From a virus, in the IMG/VR virus record IMGVR_UViG_3300037487_001176, positions 1 to 30,579 of that record: DNA of 30,579 nucleotides; one strand, written 5' to 3'. Below are positions 5,220 through 14,071 of the stretch, in pieces; the stretch's first letter is position 1, and each line of letters opens with the position of its first letter. A program made the translations under genes and the position numbers. The notes beneath the pieces are model-generated. The model was given only the letters and a program-made list of their open reading frames with translations. It did not search any database and was not told the DNA's origin.

Positions 5220-7384
5220 TGGCCTCGAACGACGTAGAAGCAGCGGGCAAGGTTTCTGACGCCGACAACAAGGACCGGCTGTCGGCCATGCGCCGGCGCT
5301 ACACGATAGCGCTGTCGGCATACTCGGACAGCCGCGAAGACGAACTGGATGACCTGCGGTTCATGGCGGGAAGCCCGGACAACCAGTGGCAGTGGCCGGC
5401 GGACGTGCTGGCGACCCGCGGGTCCGTGCAGGGCCAGACGATCAACGCCCGCCCCTGCCTGACGATCAACAAGCTGCCGCAGCACGTGCGCCAGGTGACG
5501 AACGAGCAGCGGCAGAACCGCCCGACGGGCAAGGTGATCCCGGCTGACGACCGCGCCGACGTGCGCGTGGCCGAGATATTCGACGGCATGGTGCGCCACA
5601 TCGAGTACATCTCTGACGCTGACGTGGCCTACGACACCGCCTGCGACAATCAGGTGACCTACGGCGAAGGCTACATCCGCATCCTGACCGAATACGCCCG
5701 CGAGGACAGCTTCGATCAGGACATCAAGATCGGGCGTGTTCGCAACTCGTTCTCGGTCTACATGGACCCTGCCATTCAAGACCCCTGCGGCTCCGACGCC
5801 GAGTGGTGCTTCATCACCGAAGACGTGAGCAAGGCCGACTATGAACGCATGTTCCCTGATGCTGCGCCGGTTTCAAGCCTTCTGTCGCAAGGTGTGGGCG
5901 ACCAAAGCCTATCTCAGTGGCTGTCCGAGGACATGGTCCGAATCGCCGAATACTTCTACTACGAGCATGAAAAAGCCACGCTGAACCTCTACCCCGACAA
6001 CATCACCGCTTTCTCCGGTTCGCCGCAGGACAAGCAACTCAAGCAGATGTTTGGCAAGCCGCTGCGGTCGCGCACGGTGGACCGCAAGAAGGTCAAATGG
6101 ATCAAGACCAACGGGTTTGAAATCCTCGAAGAACGCGATTGGGCCGGCAAATTCATCCCCGTCGTGCGCGTAATCGGCAACGAGTTTGAGGTGGACGGCC
6201 AACTTTACGTGTCGGGCCTTGTGCGGAACGCCAAGGACGCCCAGCGCATGTACAATTACTGGGTCAGCCAGGAAGCCGAAATGCTGGCTCTGGCGCCCAA
6301 AGCACCCTTCATTGGCTACGGCGGCCAGTTTGAAGGGTACGAGATGCAGTGGAAGACGGCCAACACAAACAACTGGCCGTACCTAGAGGTCAATCCAGAC
6401 GTTACGGACGGCGCAGGGCAGGTTTTACCGCTTCCGCAGCGTGCCCAACCACCTTTACCCCAAACCGGCCTCATACAGGCTAAATTGGGCGCTGCTGACG
6501 ACATCAAGGGCACCACTGGGCAGTACGACAGCAGCCTCGGCGCCCAAAGCAACGAACGGTCGGGCCGGGCGATCCTTGCGCGTGAAAAGCAAGGGGACAC
6601 CGGGACGTACCACTTCGTGGACAACCTGTCCCGCGCGATCCGCTACGTCACCCGGCAGCTTGTGGACATGATCCCCAAGATTTACGACACCGCCCGCGTG
6701 GCGCGTATTGTGGGTATGGACGGCGAAGTGGGCATGGTGCGGATCAACCCCACGCAGCCGGAACCCGTGAAGGAAATCCGCGACGAAAACGGGTTGGTGA
6801 TCGACAAGATTTACAACCCGTCGGTCGGCATTTACGACGTGTGCGTGACCACAGGGCCTGGCTACATGACCAAGCGTCAGGAAGCCTTGGACGCCATGTC
6901 GATGCTGTTGCAGTCCAATCCGCAGCTTTGGACGGTCGCCGGTGATCTATTCGTCAAAAACATGGATTGGCCGGGCGCGCAGGAGATGGCGGCGCGGTTC
7001 GCTAAGATCATTGATCCGAAGGTTATGGAAGGGGAAGACCAGTCCCCCGAAATGCAGATGGCCAAGATGCAACTTGAGGCGCTGACCAAGGAACTGAACC
7101 AAGTGGTTGGCATGTTGCAGCGCGTCGAACAGTCAATCGAGGCCCAAGAGGTCCAAATCAAGGCTTATGACGCCGAAACCAAGCGCATTTCGGCGGTTCA
7201 GGCCGGCATGACGCCTGAGCAAATCCAAGACATCGTGATGGGCACCATCGCCGCGGCCATGGATACGGGCGACATCGTGGGCCGCGACGCGCCTATGGAG
7301 CGCCAGATGCCGGCTATGGACCAAATGCCACCTGAAATGGGCGGTATGCCACCTGAAATGCCCCCAGGAGGGCCAATGCAATGA
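5219..7384 (+). CDS. Portal protein (P22 gp1-like)
   Basis: The 721-residue length is close to that of P22 gp1, the dodecameric DNA channel at the capsid vertex. The N-terminal half has the family's pattern: an acidic helical start (RRRYTIALSAYSDSREDELD), then LTINKLPQHVRQVTNEQRQN (residues 81-100), a segment typical of P22-type portals, and DNQVTYGEGYIRILTEY. The region around 430-480 (SERSGRAI-type motif, here NERSGRAILAREKQ) is also characteristic. The C-terminus (about 610-690) is helical and Gln/Glu-rich, as expected for the barrel, and ends in a Met/Pro-rich tail. The stop overlaps the next start (ATGA). Confidence 0.92.
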   Translation: MASNDVEAAGKVSDADNKDRLSAMRRRYTIALSAYSDSREDELDDLRFMAGSPDNQWQWPADVLATRGSVQGQTINARPCLTINKLPQHVRQVTNEQRQNRPTGKVIPADDRADVRVAEIFDGMVRHIEYISDADVAYDTACDNQVTYGEGYIRILTEYAREDSFDQDIKIGRVRNSFSVYMDPAIQDPCGSDAEWCFITEDVSKADYERMFPDAAPVSSLLSQGVGDQSLSQWLSEDMVRIAEYFYYEHEKATLNLYPDNITAFSGSPQDKQLKQMFGKPLRSRTVDRKKVKWIKTNGFEILEERDWAGKFIPVVRVIGNEFEVDGQLYVSGLVRNAKDAQRMYNYWVSQEAEMLALAPKAPFIGYGGQFEGYEMQWKTANTNNWPYLEVNPDVTDGAGQVLPLPQRAQPPLPQTGLIQAKLGAADDIKGTTGQYDSSLGAQSNERSGRAILAREKQGDTGTYHFVDNLSRAIRYVTRQLVDMIPKIYDTARVARIVGMDGEVGMVRINPTQPEPVKEIRDENGLVIDKIYNPSVGIYDVCVTTGPGYMTKRQEALDAMSMLLQSNPQLWTVAGDLFVKNMDWPGAQEMAARFAKIIDPKVMEGEDQSPEMQMAKMQLEALTKELNQVVGMLQRVEQSIEAQEVQIKAYDAETKRISAVQAGMTPEQIQDIVMGTIAAAMDTGDIVGRDAPMERQMPAMDQMPPEMGGMPPEMPPGGPMQ

Positions 7385-7743
7385 GTTGCGCCGATTTCAT
7401 CGGAACGCTGTTCCTCGCCCGTGATGTGGCCCATTCGGTCCACCTGAACACCCGCAGCTACGCTAAACACAAGGCGCTGAAGGGGTTCTATGAGGGTGTT
7501 GTGGACCTCGCAGACACGCTGGCGGAAGCTTACCAAGGCCGCCACGGCTTAATCGGCCCGATTTCGCTTATGTCAGCTAAGAAGACCAACAACATCCTTG
7601 AGTTTTTGGAAGGTCAGTTGGCTGACATTGAGGAAATGCGCTACAAAGTTGTGGACAAGAGCGATACCGCGCTTCAGAACATCATTGATGAAATTGTTGC
7701 GCTGTACCTGTCCACCATCTATAAACTCAAATTTCTCGCGTAA
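7381..7743 (+). CDS. DUF5856-like helical protein
   Basis: The product has 120 residues and is almost entirely alpha-helical. Motif-like stretches include FLARDVAHSVHLNTRSYAKH (residues 12-31), GFYEGVVDLADTLAEAYQG and FLEGQLADIEEMRY. This matches the DUF5856-type phage proteins I know, which have a ferritin/Dps-like helical pattern. The His and Glu/Asp spacing is suggestive of that fold but is not proof of metal binding. It is coupled to the portal gene by ATGA overlap. Its role in the virion or in DNA protection is unknown. Confidence 0.7.
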   Translation: MSCADFIGTLFLARDVAHSVHLNTRSYAKHKALKGFYEGVVDLADTLAEAYQGRHGLIGPISLMSAKKTNNILEFLEGQLADIEEMRYKVVDKSDTALQNIIDEIVALYLSTIYKLKFLA

Positions 7744-7752
7744 GGATTGACC

Positions 7753-8061
7753 ATGGAACTGTCCGTCACAAACCCGCTTTCGGACTCAACCTTTCCCGGT
7801 CGTACCGCCGCGTACACTGGCACGGCGGGGTCTACCGCCACATGGGACCCCGGCCCGCAGGTCGTGCTTGTTTGGGCCACCACGGCGGCCTATGTATCGG
7901 TCGGCGAGGGCGTCACCGCGACCACCAGTTCCACGCCGATCCCGGCCAACACCATCGTTCACCTGACGGTTCCGTCTGGCACAGGCGCCCCGTGGCGCGT
8001 CAGTGCCATTCAGGTGGCCGCCGGCGGGTCGGTGTACTGCAAACCGCTTAACCTTCGGTAA
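7753..8061 (+). CDS. Small beta-rich phage structural-type protein
   Basis: The 102-residue product begins MELSVTNPLSDSTFPGRTAA, followed by YTGTAGSTATW, VVLVWATTAAYVSVG and a conserved-looking end GAPWRVSAIQVAAGGSVYC. I recognise the type from podophage head modules, where it is usually hypothetical. AAGGA precedes ATG 7753, which I prefer to the in-frame TTG two codons upstream. The strand-rich composition and its place between portal and scaffold suggest a capsid accessory protein. Confidence 0.65.
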   Translation: MELSVTNPLSDSTFPGRTAAYTGTAGSTATWDPGPQVVLVWATTAAYVSVGEGVTATTSSTPIPANTIVHLTVPSGTGAPWRVSAIQVAAGGSVYCKPLNLR

Positions 8062-8079
8062 TAACGCAAGGGCGCCCTA

Positions 8080-8520
8080 ATGGCCAACGTCAAAATCTCC
8101 GCGCTGCCCGCTGCTACTACGCCGTTGACCGGCGCGGAGTTGGTGCCTGTTGTGCAAAGCGGCGTGACCGACCAAGTAAGCGTGGCCAATTTGACGGGTG
8201 GGCGTCTGGTATCGCTTGGGTCTCTTACCCGCGGCGCCCCAACCACAAAAACGGCCAGTTTCACCCTTGCGGATACCGAAAACTGGGTCATTTGCAACGG
8301 TACGGGGTCCATCACCATTACGTTTCCCTCCGCGGCGTCTTGGACCGGCCGCGAGGTGATGATCAAAACTATCGCCGCATTTACGGTTGTGTCGGCGTCG
8401 TCCAACATCGTGCCGCTTATCGGCGGCGGGGCAGGGACGGCTATTTTGGCAGCGACCGCCGGTAAATGGGCCACTCTTGTAAGCGACGGCACAAACTGGA
8501 TTGTGATGGCCGCCGCCTGA
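8080..8520 (+). CDS. Beta-rich phage structural-type protein
   Basis: The product has 146 residues. The N-terminus KISALPAATTPLTGAELVPV (residues 5-24) is a motif shared by many phage tail-fibre and virion-surface proteins. The rest is Thr/Ser/Gly-rich beta structure ending in the common pattern GKWATLVSDGTNWIVMAAA. It lies 18 bases after the previous stop in the head module. A capsid-surface or fibre-attachment role is plausible. No catalytic motif is present. Confidence 0.65.
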   Translation: MANVKISALPAATTPLTGAELVPVVQSGVTDQVSVANLTGGRLVSLGSLTRGAPTTKTASFTLADTENWVICNGTGSITITFPSAASWTGREVMIKTIAAFTVVSASSNIVPLIGGGAGTAILAATAGKWATLVSDGTNWIVMAAA

Positions 8521-8528
8521 CATCCGTA

Positions 8529-8545
8529 CTGGTGCGGTTCACCAG
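8529..8545 (+). other. Short hairpin before the scaffold gene
   Basis: CTGGTG (8529-8534), loop CGGTT, CACCAG (8540-8545) forms a 6-bp stem in the 43-base gap between two head genes. There is no T-run, so it is not a convincing terminator. It could be an mRNA processing or stability element, or chance. Confidence 0.25.
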
Positions 8546-8563
8546 GGTTCGTAAGGAACAACC

Positions 8564-9346
8564 ATGTCTGAAGCAGTACAAGACTTAGCGGAATTGCCCG
8601 CGCCGGATCAGGCCGCCACGGCGGCGCCTGCGCCCGATGATACCATGCCGGCTGAAGCGTCAACGGACGCGCCTAAAACCTTCTCGCAGGAGGAATTGGA
8701 CGCCATCGTTGGCAAACGCCTTGCCCGCGAACAGCGGAAATGGGAACGAGAGCAAGCCCAGAAACAGGCTGAATTGGAAGCGCGGCGGGCGATGCCCGTC
8801 AACCCTCCCGCGCCTGACGATTTCGACAATGCTGCGCGCTATGCAGAGGCTTTGGCCGAGCAGAAAGCGCAGGAGATGTTGCGTCAGCGTGAAGCAGCCC
8901 AGCAACAGGCTAAATTGCTGGAAACCTACCATGAGAAAGAGGAAGACGCCCGCGGGCGGTACGACGACTTCGAGCAAGTCGCCTACAACCCCAGCCTTCC
9001 TGTGACTGATGTTATGGCCCAGTCAATCCAGGCTTCTGACACTGGCCCCGACATCATCTATTGGTTAGGGTCCAACCCGAAAGAAGCCTCGCGCATCTCT
9101 AACCTTCCGCCTATTTTGCAGGCCAAGGAGATTGGTAAGATCGAAGCCAGATTGGCCGCCGATCCGCCGGTCAAAAAAACCTCAACCGCACCCGCCCCTA
9201 TTGCTCCGGTGACTGCGCGTTCGGCTTCATCACCTGCCTATGACACGACGGACCCTAGGTCCATGAAAACCATGTCAACGTCAGAATGGATTGAAGCGGA
9301 TCGTCAGCGCCAGATCAAGAAGTGGGAGGCATCCCGCAACCGCTAA
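8564..9346 (+). CDS. Capsid scaffolding protein
   Basis: The 260-residue product has scaffold hallmarks: an acidic Ala/Pro-rich N-terminus, a long charged Gln/Glu/Ala/Arg helix (about residues 45-130, including LAREQRKWEREQAQKQAELE and EQKAQEMLRQREAAQQQAKL) and a short basic C-terminus (EWIEADRQRQIKKW near the end), which in P22-type scaffolds binds coat. It directly precedes the coat gene, the usual order. AAGGAA lies upstream of ATG 8564. It should direct procapsid assembly and then be removed; no protease gene is seen nearby. Confidence 0.85.
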   Translation: MSEAVQDLAELPAPDQAATAAPAPDDTMPAEASTDAPKTFSQEELDAIVGKRLAREQRKWEREQAQKQAELEARRAMPVNPPAPDDFDNAARYAEALAEQKAQEMLRQREAAQQQAKLLETYHEKEEDARGRYDDFEQVAYNPSLPVTDVMAQSIQASDTGPDIIYWLGSNPKEASRISNLPPILQAKEIGKIEARLAADPPVKKTSTAPAPIAPVTARSASSPAYDTTDPRSMKTMSTSEWIEADRQRQIKKWEASRNR

Positions 9347-9364
9347 GTATAAGGATCAGCCACC

Positions 9365-10570
9365 GTGGCTAATTCACTTCTTACCATCGACATGATCACA
9401 CGGAAGGCTCTCGAAATCCTCGAGAACAACCTTGTGATCACCCGCACCGTGAACCGCCAGTACGACGACAGCTTTGCCGTCGAAGGCGCGAAGATCGGCT
9501 CCACCCTGCGTATCCGTCTGCCAGACCGCGCTCTGGTGACCGACGGCGCCGCGCTGCAAGTGCAGGACGACAACGAACAGTTCACCACGCTGACGGTTTC
9601 CAGCCAGAAGCACATCGGTGTAAACTTCACGTCGGCCGAACTGACCATGCAGTTGGACGACTTCGCCGAACGCGTTCTCAAGCCGCGTATTTCGCAGCTT
9701 GCGTCCAGCATCGACGCCGACGTAGCCAACTCGTACAAGTCCATCTTCCAGTCTGTCGGCACCCCCGGCACGACCCCAGCGACCTCGCTGGTGCTGTTGC
9801 AGGCGCAGCAGAAGCTGAACGAGTCCGCTGCCGTCATGTCCCCGCGCTACGCCACGGTGAACCCGGCGGCCAACGCAGGGCTGGTTGAAGGCTTGAAGGG
9901 CCTCTTTAACCCGGTCAACACCATCTCCCGCCAGTTCAAGAACGGCCTGATGGGTGAAGGCGTGCTGGGTCTTGAAGAGATCAACATGTCTCAGTCCATC
10001 AAGCAGCACACGACCGGCTCCCGCACCGGCGCGCATACCGTGACCACCACGGTGTCCACGCAGGGTCAGGCGACCATCAACATCACCGGCACCGGCTCGC
10101 AGACCATCGCCGCCGGCGACGTGTTCACCATCGCCAGCGTGTTCGCGGTCAACCCGCAGACCCGTGAATCGACCGGCTCGCTTCAGCAGTTCGTCGTGAC
10201 CGAAGCCAACACGGCTTCCGGTGGCGCGTACACCTCGGTGAAGATCAGCCCGGCGATTTACACCTCGACGAACGCTCTTGCCACTGTGGACAGCTTCCCG
10301 CAGTCCAGCGCGGTGGTGACGTTCCTTGGCTCTGCGTCCACGCAGTACCCGCAGAACCTTGTGTACCACAAGGACGCTATCTCCTTCGCCACCGCGGACC
10401 TTCTGCTGCCGCAGGGTGTGGATATGGCTTCTCGTCAGGTCCACAACGGCATCTCGCTCCGTGTTGTGCGCCAATACGACATCAACAACGACCGTATGCC
10501 GTGTCGTATTGATGTGCTGTATGGCTTCAACGCCATTCGTCCGCCCATGGCTGTGCGCCTCTGGGGCTAA
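9365..10570 (+). CDS. Major capsid protein (P22 gp5-like coat)
   Basis: The 401-residue protein carries the P22-coat signature near its C-terminus: NLVYHKDAISFATADLLLPQ (331-350), GVDMASRQVHNGISLRVVRQ (351-370) and CRIDVLYGFNAIRP. It lacks any HK97-type prohead protease context. A Thr/Ser-rich beta segment at about residues 220-325 matches the position of the accessory I-domain of P22 coat. Residues 1-50 (ALEILENNLVITRTVNRQY) form the N-arm region. Translation begins at GTG 9365 with AAGGA 8 bases upstream; no ATG fits. It self-assembles on the scaffold into the icosahedral shell. Confidence 0.93.
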   Translation: MANSLLTIDMITRKALEILENNLVITRTVNRQYDDSFAVEGAKIGSTLRIRLPDRALVTDGAALQVQDDNEQFTTLTVSSQKHIGVNFTSAELTMQLDDFAERVLKPRISQLASSIDADVANSYKSIFQSVGTPGTTPATSLVLLQAQQKLNESAAVMSPRYATVNPAANAGLVEGLKGLFNPVNTISRQFKNGLMGEGVLGLEEINMSQSIKQHTTGSRTGAHTVTTTVSTQGQATINITGTGSQTIAAGDVFTIASVFAVNPQTRESTGSLQQFVVTEANTASGGAYTSVKISPAIYTSTNALATVDSFPQSSAVVTFLGSASTQYPQNLVYHKDAISFATADLLLPQGVDMASRQVHNGISLRVVRQYDINNDRMPCRIDVLYGFNAIRPPMAVRLWG

Positions 10571-10596
10571 CAGGTAAGAAATAGGAGAACACAACC

Positions 10597-11013
10597 ATGG
10601 CACTTCCTTCTGTTGGTGGCGGCTATCAGATTGGTGATGGCAACCTTAACGAACCGGAAATCGTCACTGTTCCCGCGCCGGCAACGGCTACGGACAGCGC
10701 GACGCTGACATCCGCGCAGCTTACTAACGGCATTCTCATCGGCACGCCGACGACGACCGCCGCTTACACGCTGCCGTTGGCGTCCGATCTGGACGCCTTC
10801 CTTAACAACTCCAAAGTGGGGTCTGCGTTTGATTTCCGCGTCATCAATACGACGACCGCGGGCGTCATCACCATGACCACCAACACCGGCTGGACCATTG
10901 GTTCCAGCGGTTCGCAGGGTCTTATGACCATTGCGGCCACCGCCGGCACCGTTCGGTCCTTCCGCGCACGGAAGTCCGCCGAAGGCGCGTGGGCGCTGTA
11001 CGCGATTTCGTAA
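10597..11013 (+). CDS. Beta-rich virion-type protein after coat
   Basis: The 138-residue product begins MALPSVGGGYQIGDGNLNEP. The GGGYQIGDGN motif is common to phage proteins that follow the coat gene. The body is Thr/Ala-rich beta structure with the end RSFRARKSAEGAWALYAIS. It has a good Shine-Dalgarno (AGGAG) and sits between coat and a strong hairpin at 11021-11042. It would therefore be co-transcribed with coat at high level, consistent with a decoration protein. Family unassigned. Confidence 0.65.
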   Translation: MALPSVGGGYQIGDGNLNEPEIVTVPAPATATDSATLTSAQLTNGILIGTPTTTAAYTLPLASDLDAFLNNSKVGSAFDFRVINTTTAGVITMTTNTGWTIGSSGSQGLMTIAATAGTVRSFRARKSAEGAWALYAIS

Positions 11014-11020
11014 TCTACCC

Positions 11021-11042
11021 GGCCCCTGCTTCGGCAGGGGCC
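11021..11042 (+). terminator. Intrinsic terminator or attenuator in the late operon
   Basis: GGCCCCTGC, loop TTCG, GCAGGGGCC is a perfect 9-bp stem with the highly stable C(UUCG)G tetraloop. It begins 7 bases after the stop of the gene at 10597-11013. The following sequence ACCCCCTTT has only a short T-run, so partial termination is likely. Placed directly after coat, it would lower transcription of tail genes relative to coat. Confidence 0.6.
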
Positions 11043-11061
11043 ACCCCCTTTAGAGGCTTAC

Positions 11062-11280
11062 ATGGCGGTAATTTACCTGCAACACCCCGAACACGGAGCC
11101 AAGGTGGCCATTTCGGACGCCGAGGCAATTTATGATGAAGAGTTTGGGTGGATGCGCTATAACCCGGCTGCGCCGGCCCCACCGCCAAATACGGACGGGG
11201 CGGTTAATGGGCTGGCTAATCGGCGCCGCAGCCGCCCACGAGTAGCTAAAGAGGAAGACGCACATGACAACGGCGGCTGA
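11062..11280 (+). CDS. Small hypothetical phage protein between head and tail genes
   Basis: The 72-residue product begins MAVIYLQHPEHGAKVAISDA and continues YDEEFGWMRYNP. The C-terminal half is Pro/Ala- and Arg-rich and probably disordered. The pattern (YL-HP-HG-KVA, then a GW-RY motif) recurs in small phage proteins before head-tail connectors. It has AGAGG upstream and overlaps the next gene by 17 bases, giving tight translational linkage. The function is unknown. Confidence 0.7.
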   Translation: MAVIYLQHPEHGAKVAISDAEAIYDEEFGWMRYNPAAPAPPPNTDGAVNGLANRRRSRPRVAKEEDAHDNGG

Positions 11281-11974
11281 CCAGATTAACGGTGCGCTTC
11301 GGCTTTTAGGTGTGCTGGCCGAAGGCGAAACGCCTTCGTCGGAAACTTCCCAAGACGCGCTTACGGCGCTCAACCAGATGATCGACAGTTGGAACACCGA
11401 ACGGCTGGCGGTGTTTTCGACACAGGACCAGGTGGAAACTTGGCCGCCCGGCGCCATATCTAGGACGTTCGGCCCAACCGGCGACATCGTGGGCAATCGG
11501 CCTGTTTTGGTGGACGACGCCACCTACTTTCGTGACCCCGCCAGCGGTATTTCATACGGCCTCAAGCTGATCAATCAGCAGCAGTACAACGGCATCGCCG
11601 TCAAAACTGTCACCAGCACGTACCCGCAGGTGCTGTGGGTCAACATGACCTACCCCAACATCGAGTTGTATGTGTACCCGGTGCCGACGAAGGTGTTGGA
11701 GTTCCACATTGTCTCGGTTCAAGAACTCTCCCAACCGGCAAATTTGACGACCACGCTGGCCTTTCCGCCAGGCTACCTGCGGTGCTTCCGCTACAACTTG
11801 GCGTGCGAGATGGCGCCCGAGTTTGGCGTTGAGCCGTCGCCGCAGGTGCAGCGCATCGCTATGACATCCAAGCGCAACTTGAAGCGGATCAACAACCCCG
11901 ACGACATCATGGCGCTGCCGTACAGCATCGTCGGCACTCGCCAACGCTTTAACATCTTTGCCGGCAACTACTAA
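11264..11974 (+). CDS. Head-to-tail connector (P22 gp4-like tail accessory factor)
   Basis: The product has 236 residues. The N-terminal helices (DQINGALRLLGVLAEGETPS, then DALTALNQMIDSWNTERLAV) are the signature of gp4/head-completion proteins. These bind under the portal after packaging. The remainder is mixed beta/helical with FPPGYLRCFRYNLACEMAPE near residues 165-185, also typical. It is longer than P22 gp4 (166 residues). GAGGAAG precedes the start, and the stop overlaps the next start (TAATG). The gp4-gp10 order is that of P22. Confidence 0.85.
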   Translation: MTTAADQINGALRLLGVLAEGETPSSETSQDALTALNQMIDSWNTERLAVFSTQDQVETWPPGAISRTFGPTGDIVGNRPVLVDDATYFRDPASGISYGLKLINQQQYNGIAVKTVTSTYPQVLWVNMTYPNIELYVYPVPTKVLEFHIVSVQELSQPANLTTTLAFPPGYLRCFRYNLACEMAPEFGVEPSPQVQRIAMTSKRNLKRINNPDDIMALPYSIVGTRQRFNIFAGNY

Positions 11975-13521
11975 TGAAGACGCCGATCCTTGGCTCGACC
12001 TATGTGGCCCGCAGCGTCAATGCTGCGGACAGCCGCATGATCAACCTGTTCCCAGAACTTGTGCCAGAGGGCGGCAAAGAACCCGCGTTTCTTCAACGTG
12101 CGCCGGGCTTGCAGTTGCTCGCCACGGTCGGCAGCGGGCCTATCCGCGGGCTGTGGCAAATGGGGGCGTACGGTTACGTTGTATCCGGCGACACGCTCTA
12201 TAAACTCAACAGCAACTGGGCCGCCACTTCCATTGGCACGATTGCCAACACCGGCCCTGTGTCAATGTCGGACAACGGTACGCAACTTTTTATCGCCGCC
12301 AACGGCCCCGGCTACATCTACAACACCCTGACAAATGTCTTTCAGCAGATCACCGACATTGATTACCCCGGTGCTGTCGCGGTCGGCTATTTGGACGGCT
12401 ACTTTGTGTTCAACGAGCCAAACAGCCAAAAGTTTTGGATCACAAGTTTGCTGGAAGGTACGCAGGTCGATCCATTAGATTTTGCCAGCGCTGAAGGCTC
12501 TCCTGACGGCTTGGTATCTCTCATTGTTGACCATCGCGAAGTTTGGTTGTTTGGCACCACTTCCGTTGAAGTCTGGTACGACGCCGGCACCGCGGATTTT
12601 CCACTCCAACGCATCCAAGGCGCGTTCAACGAAATCGGCTGCGCGGCCGCGTATTCCGTCGCCAAAATGGACAACGGCCTGTTTTGGTTGGGCGCCGACG
12701 CCCGCGGCCGAGGCATTGTGTATCGGTCCAACGGGTATACCGGGCAGCGCATTTCTACCCACGCGGTCGAGTGGCAAATCCAGCAGTACGGCAATCTTTC
12801 TGACGCCATCGGCTACACATACCAGCAGGACGGCCATTCATTCTATGTGCTGATCTTTCCGTCCGCCAATACGACGTGGGTGTACGACGCGGCCACGCAA
12901 GCCTGGCACGAGCGTTCTGGCTGGGAGAACGGCGCGTTTACGCGCCACCGCAGCAACTGCCAGATGAATTTCAACGACGAGATTGTTGTCGGCGATTTTG
13001 AAAACGGCAACATCTACGCCTTTAACCTTGACGTATACGCAGATAACGGCTCGGAACAGAAATGGCTGCGGTCCTGGCGCGCGTTGCCGACAGGTAAAAA
13101 CACGCTTCTTCGCACCACGCACCACGCACTGCAACTCGACTGCGAAACCGGCGTTGGCCTTAGCGTTTCGCCGTCTGATGATGAAATATTCGACAGCGCG
13201 GTTGAGGTAGGTCTGCTGCTTACGGAAGGCGATGATTTCCTTGTCACCGAAAGCGAAGACTATATTTCCGTCACGGAAAGCCCCCTTGTTACCATGGTGC
13301 CGCGCGTCATGCTGCGCTGGTCAGACGATGGCGGCCACACATGGTCAAACGAGCATTGGAAGTCCATGGGCCAAATCGGCCGCTACGGCTTCCGCACCAT
13401 CTGGCGCCGCCTTGGCATGACCATGAAAATCCGCGACCGGGTGTATGAGGTGTCTGGCACGGACCCGGTGAAAATAGCCATTCTCGGCGCCGAATTGGCG
13501 ATTAGCCCGACCAATGCCTAG
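11974..13521 (+). CDS. Tail accessory factor (P22 gp10-like, packaged-DNA stabilisation)
   Basis: The product has 515 residues (P22 gp10: 472). The N-terminus STYVARSVNAADSRMINLFP (residues 8-27) and the repeated beta-strand pattern with GLWQMGAYGYVVSGDTLYKL fit the beta-propeller-like gp10 family. The family forms the hexameric tail hub below gp4 and carries spikes or fibres. Further family-like segments are EVWYDAGTADFPLQRI and GIVYRSNGYTGQRISTHAVE. It is coupled to gp4-like on the left and overlaps the next gene by 8 bases. Confidence 0.85.
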   Translation: MKTPILGSTYVARSVNAADSRMINLFPELVPEGGKEPAFLQRAPGLQLLATVGSGPIRGLWQMGAYGYVVSGDTLYKLNSNWAATSIGTIANTGPVSMSDNGTQLFIAANGPGYIYNTLTNVFQQITDIDYPGAVAVGYLDGYFVFNEPNSQKFWITSLLEGTQVDPLDFASAEGSPDGLVSLIVDHREVWLFGTTSVEVWYDAGTADFPLQRIQGAFNEIGCAAAYSVAKMDNGLFWLGADARGRGIVYRSNGYTGQRISTHAVEWQIQQYGNLSDAIGYTYQQDGHSFYVLIFPSANTTWVYDAATQAWHERSGWENGAFTRHRSNCQMNFNDEIVVGDFENGNIYAFNLDVYADNGSEQKWLRSWRALPTGKNTLLRTTHHALQLDCETGVGLSVSPSDDEIFDSAVEVGLLLTEGDDFLVTESEDYISVTESPLVTMVPRVMLRWSDDGGHTWSNEHWKSMGQIGRYGFRTIWRRLGMTMKIRDRVYEVSGTDPVKIAILGAELAISPTNA

Positions 13522-14068
13522 CCCTCCCAACGTAACCAACATCCCCGCCCCCCGCGTCCCCATCACGGACGAGCGCACGGGGCTGATTTCGCGGGAATGG
13601 TATCGGTTCTTCTTTAACCTGTTCAACCTGACCGGCAGCGGGTCCAATACGGACACGCTGCAAGATGTGCAGCTTGGCCCGCCGGCCACGGACGAGGCCA
13701 CGATCTTTGAAGCCTTGCAGAGCGCGGCCCTGTCCAACCCAGACGGCGCCGCGGCCTTCTCGGCGGTCTTGCAGAGCCAAGTGCAGGCCCTAGCGGTCAC
13801 GCCGCCACGCATCGACGAGGTGCCAGGCTGGCTTATCCTGCCGCGCGCCATAGCCGCCGGCGCGTCACCTTTTACCTTCCAAAACACCACCGGGCGGTCT
13901 ATAGATGTTATTGTAACAGGTGGCACGGTATCCGTCGTCGCTTTCTCGCGCGACAACGTAACTTTCTATGGTGTCGGCTCGACTTCTGGGGTATTTTGGT
14001 TGTCGCCTAATGATCGGTTGCGTGTAACATACACTGTTGCACCTACCTTAACTCTTGTGCCGAGGTAG
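13514..14068 (+). CDS. Tail-associated protein (podophage hypothetical)
   Basis: The product has 184 residues. The N-terminal block (IPAPRVPITDERTGLISREW, then YRFFFNLFNLTGSGSNTDTL) recurs in podophages between the tail hub and fibre genes. The C-terminal 70 residues are a beta-rich domain (TGRSIDVIVTGGTVSVVAFS, then VFWLSPNDRLRVTYTVAPTL) that looks like a virion-surface or adaptor domain. It starts inside the end of the gp10-like gene, with no independent Shine-Dalgarno visible, so translation is probably coupled. It may join fibres to the tail hub or act as a tail plug. P22's trimeric tail needle is otherwise missing here. Confidence 0.7.
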   Translation: MPSPPNVTNIPAPRVPITDERTGLISREWYRFFFNLFNLTGSGSNTDTLQDVQLGPPATDEATIFEALQSAALSNPDGAAAFSAVLQSQVQALAVTPPRIDEVPGWLILPRAIAAGASPFTFQNTTGRSIDVIVTGGTVSVVAFSRDNVTFYGVGSTSGVFWLSPNDRLRVTYTVAPTLTLVPR

Positions 14069-14071
14069 AGC

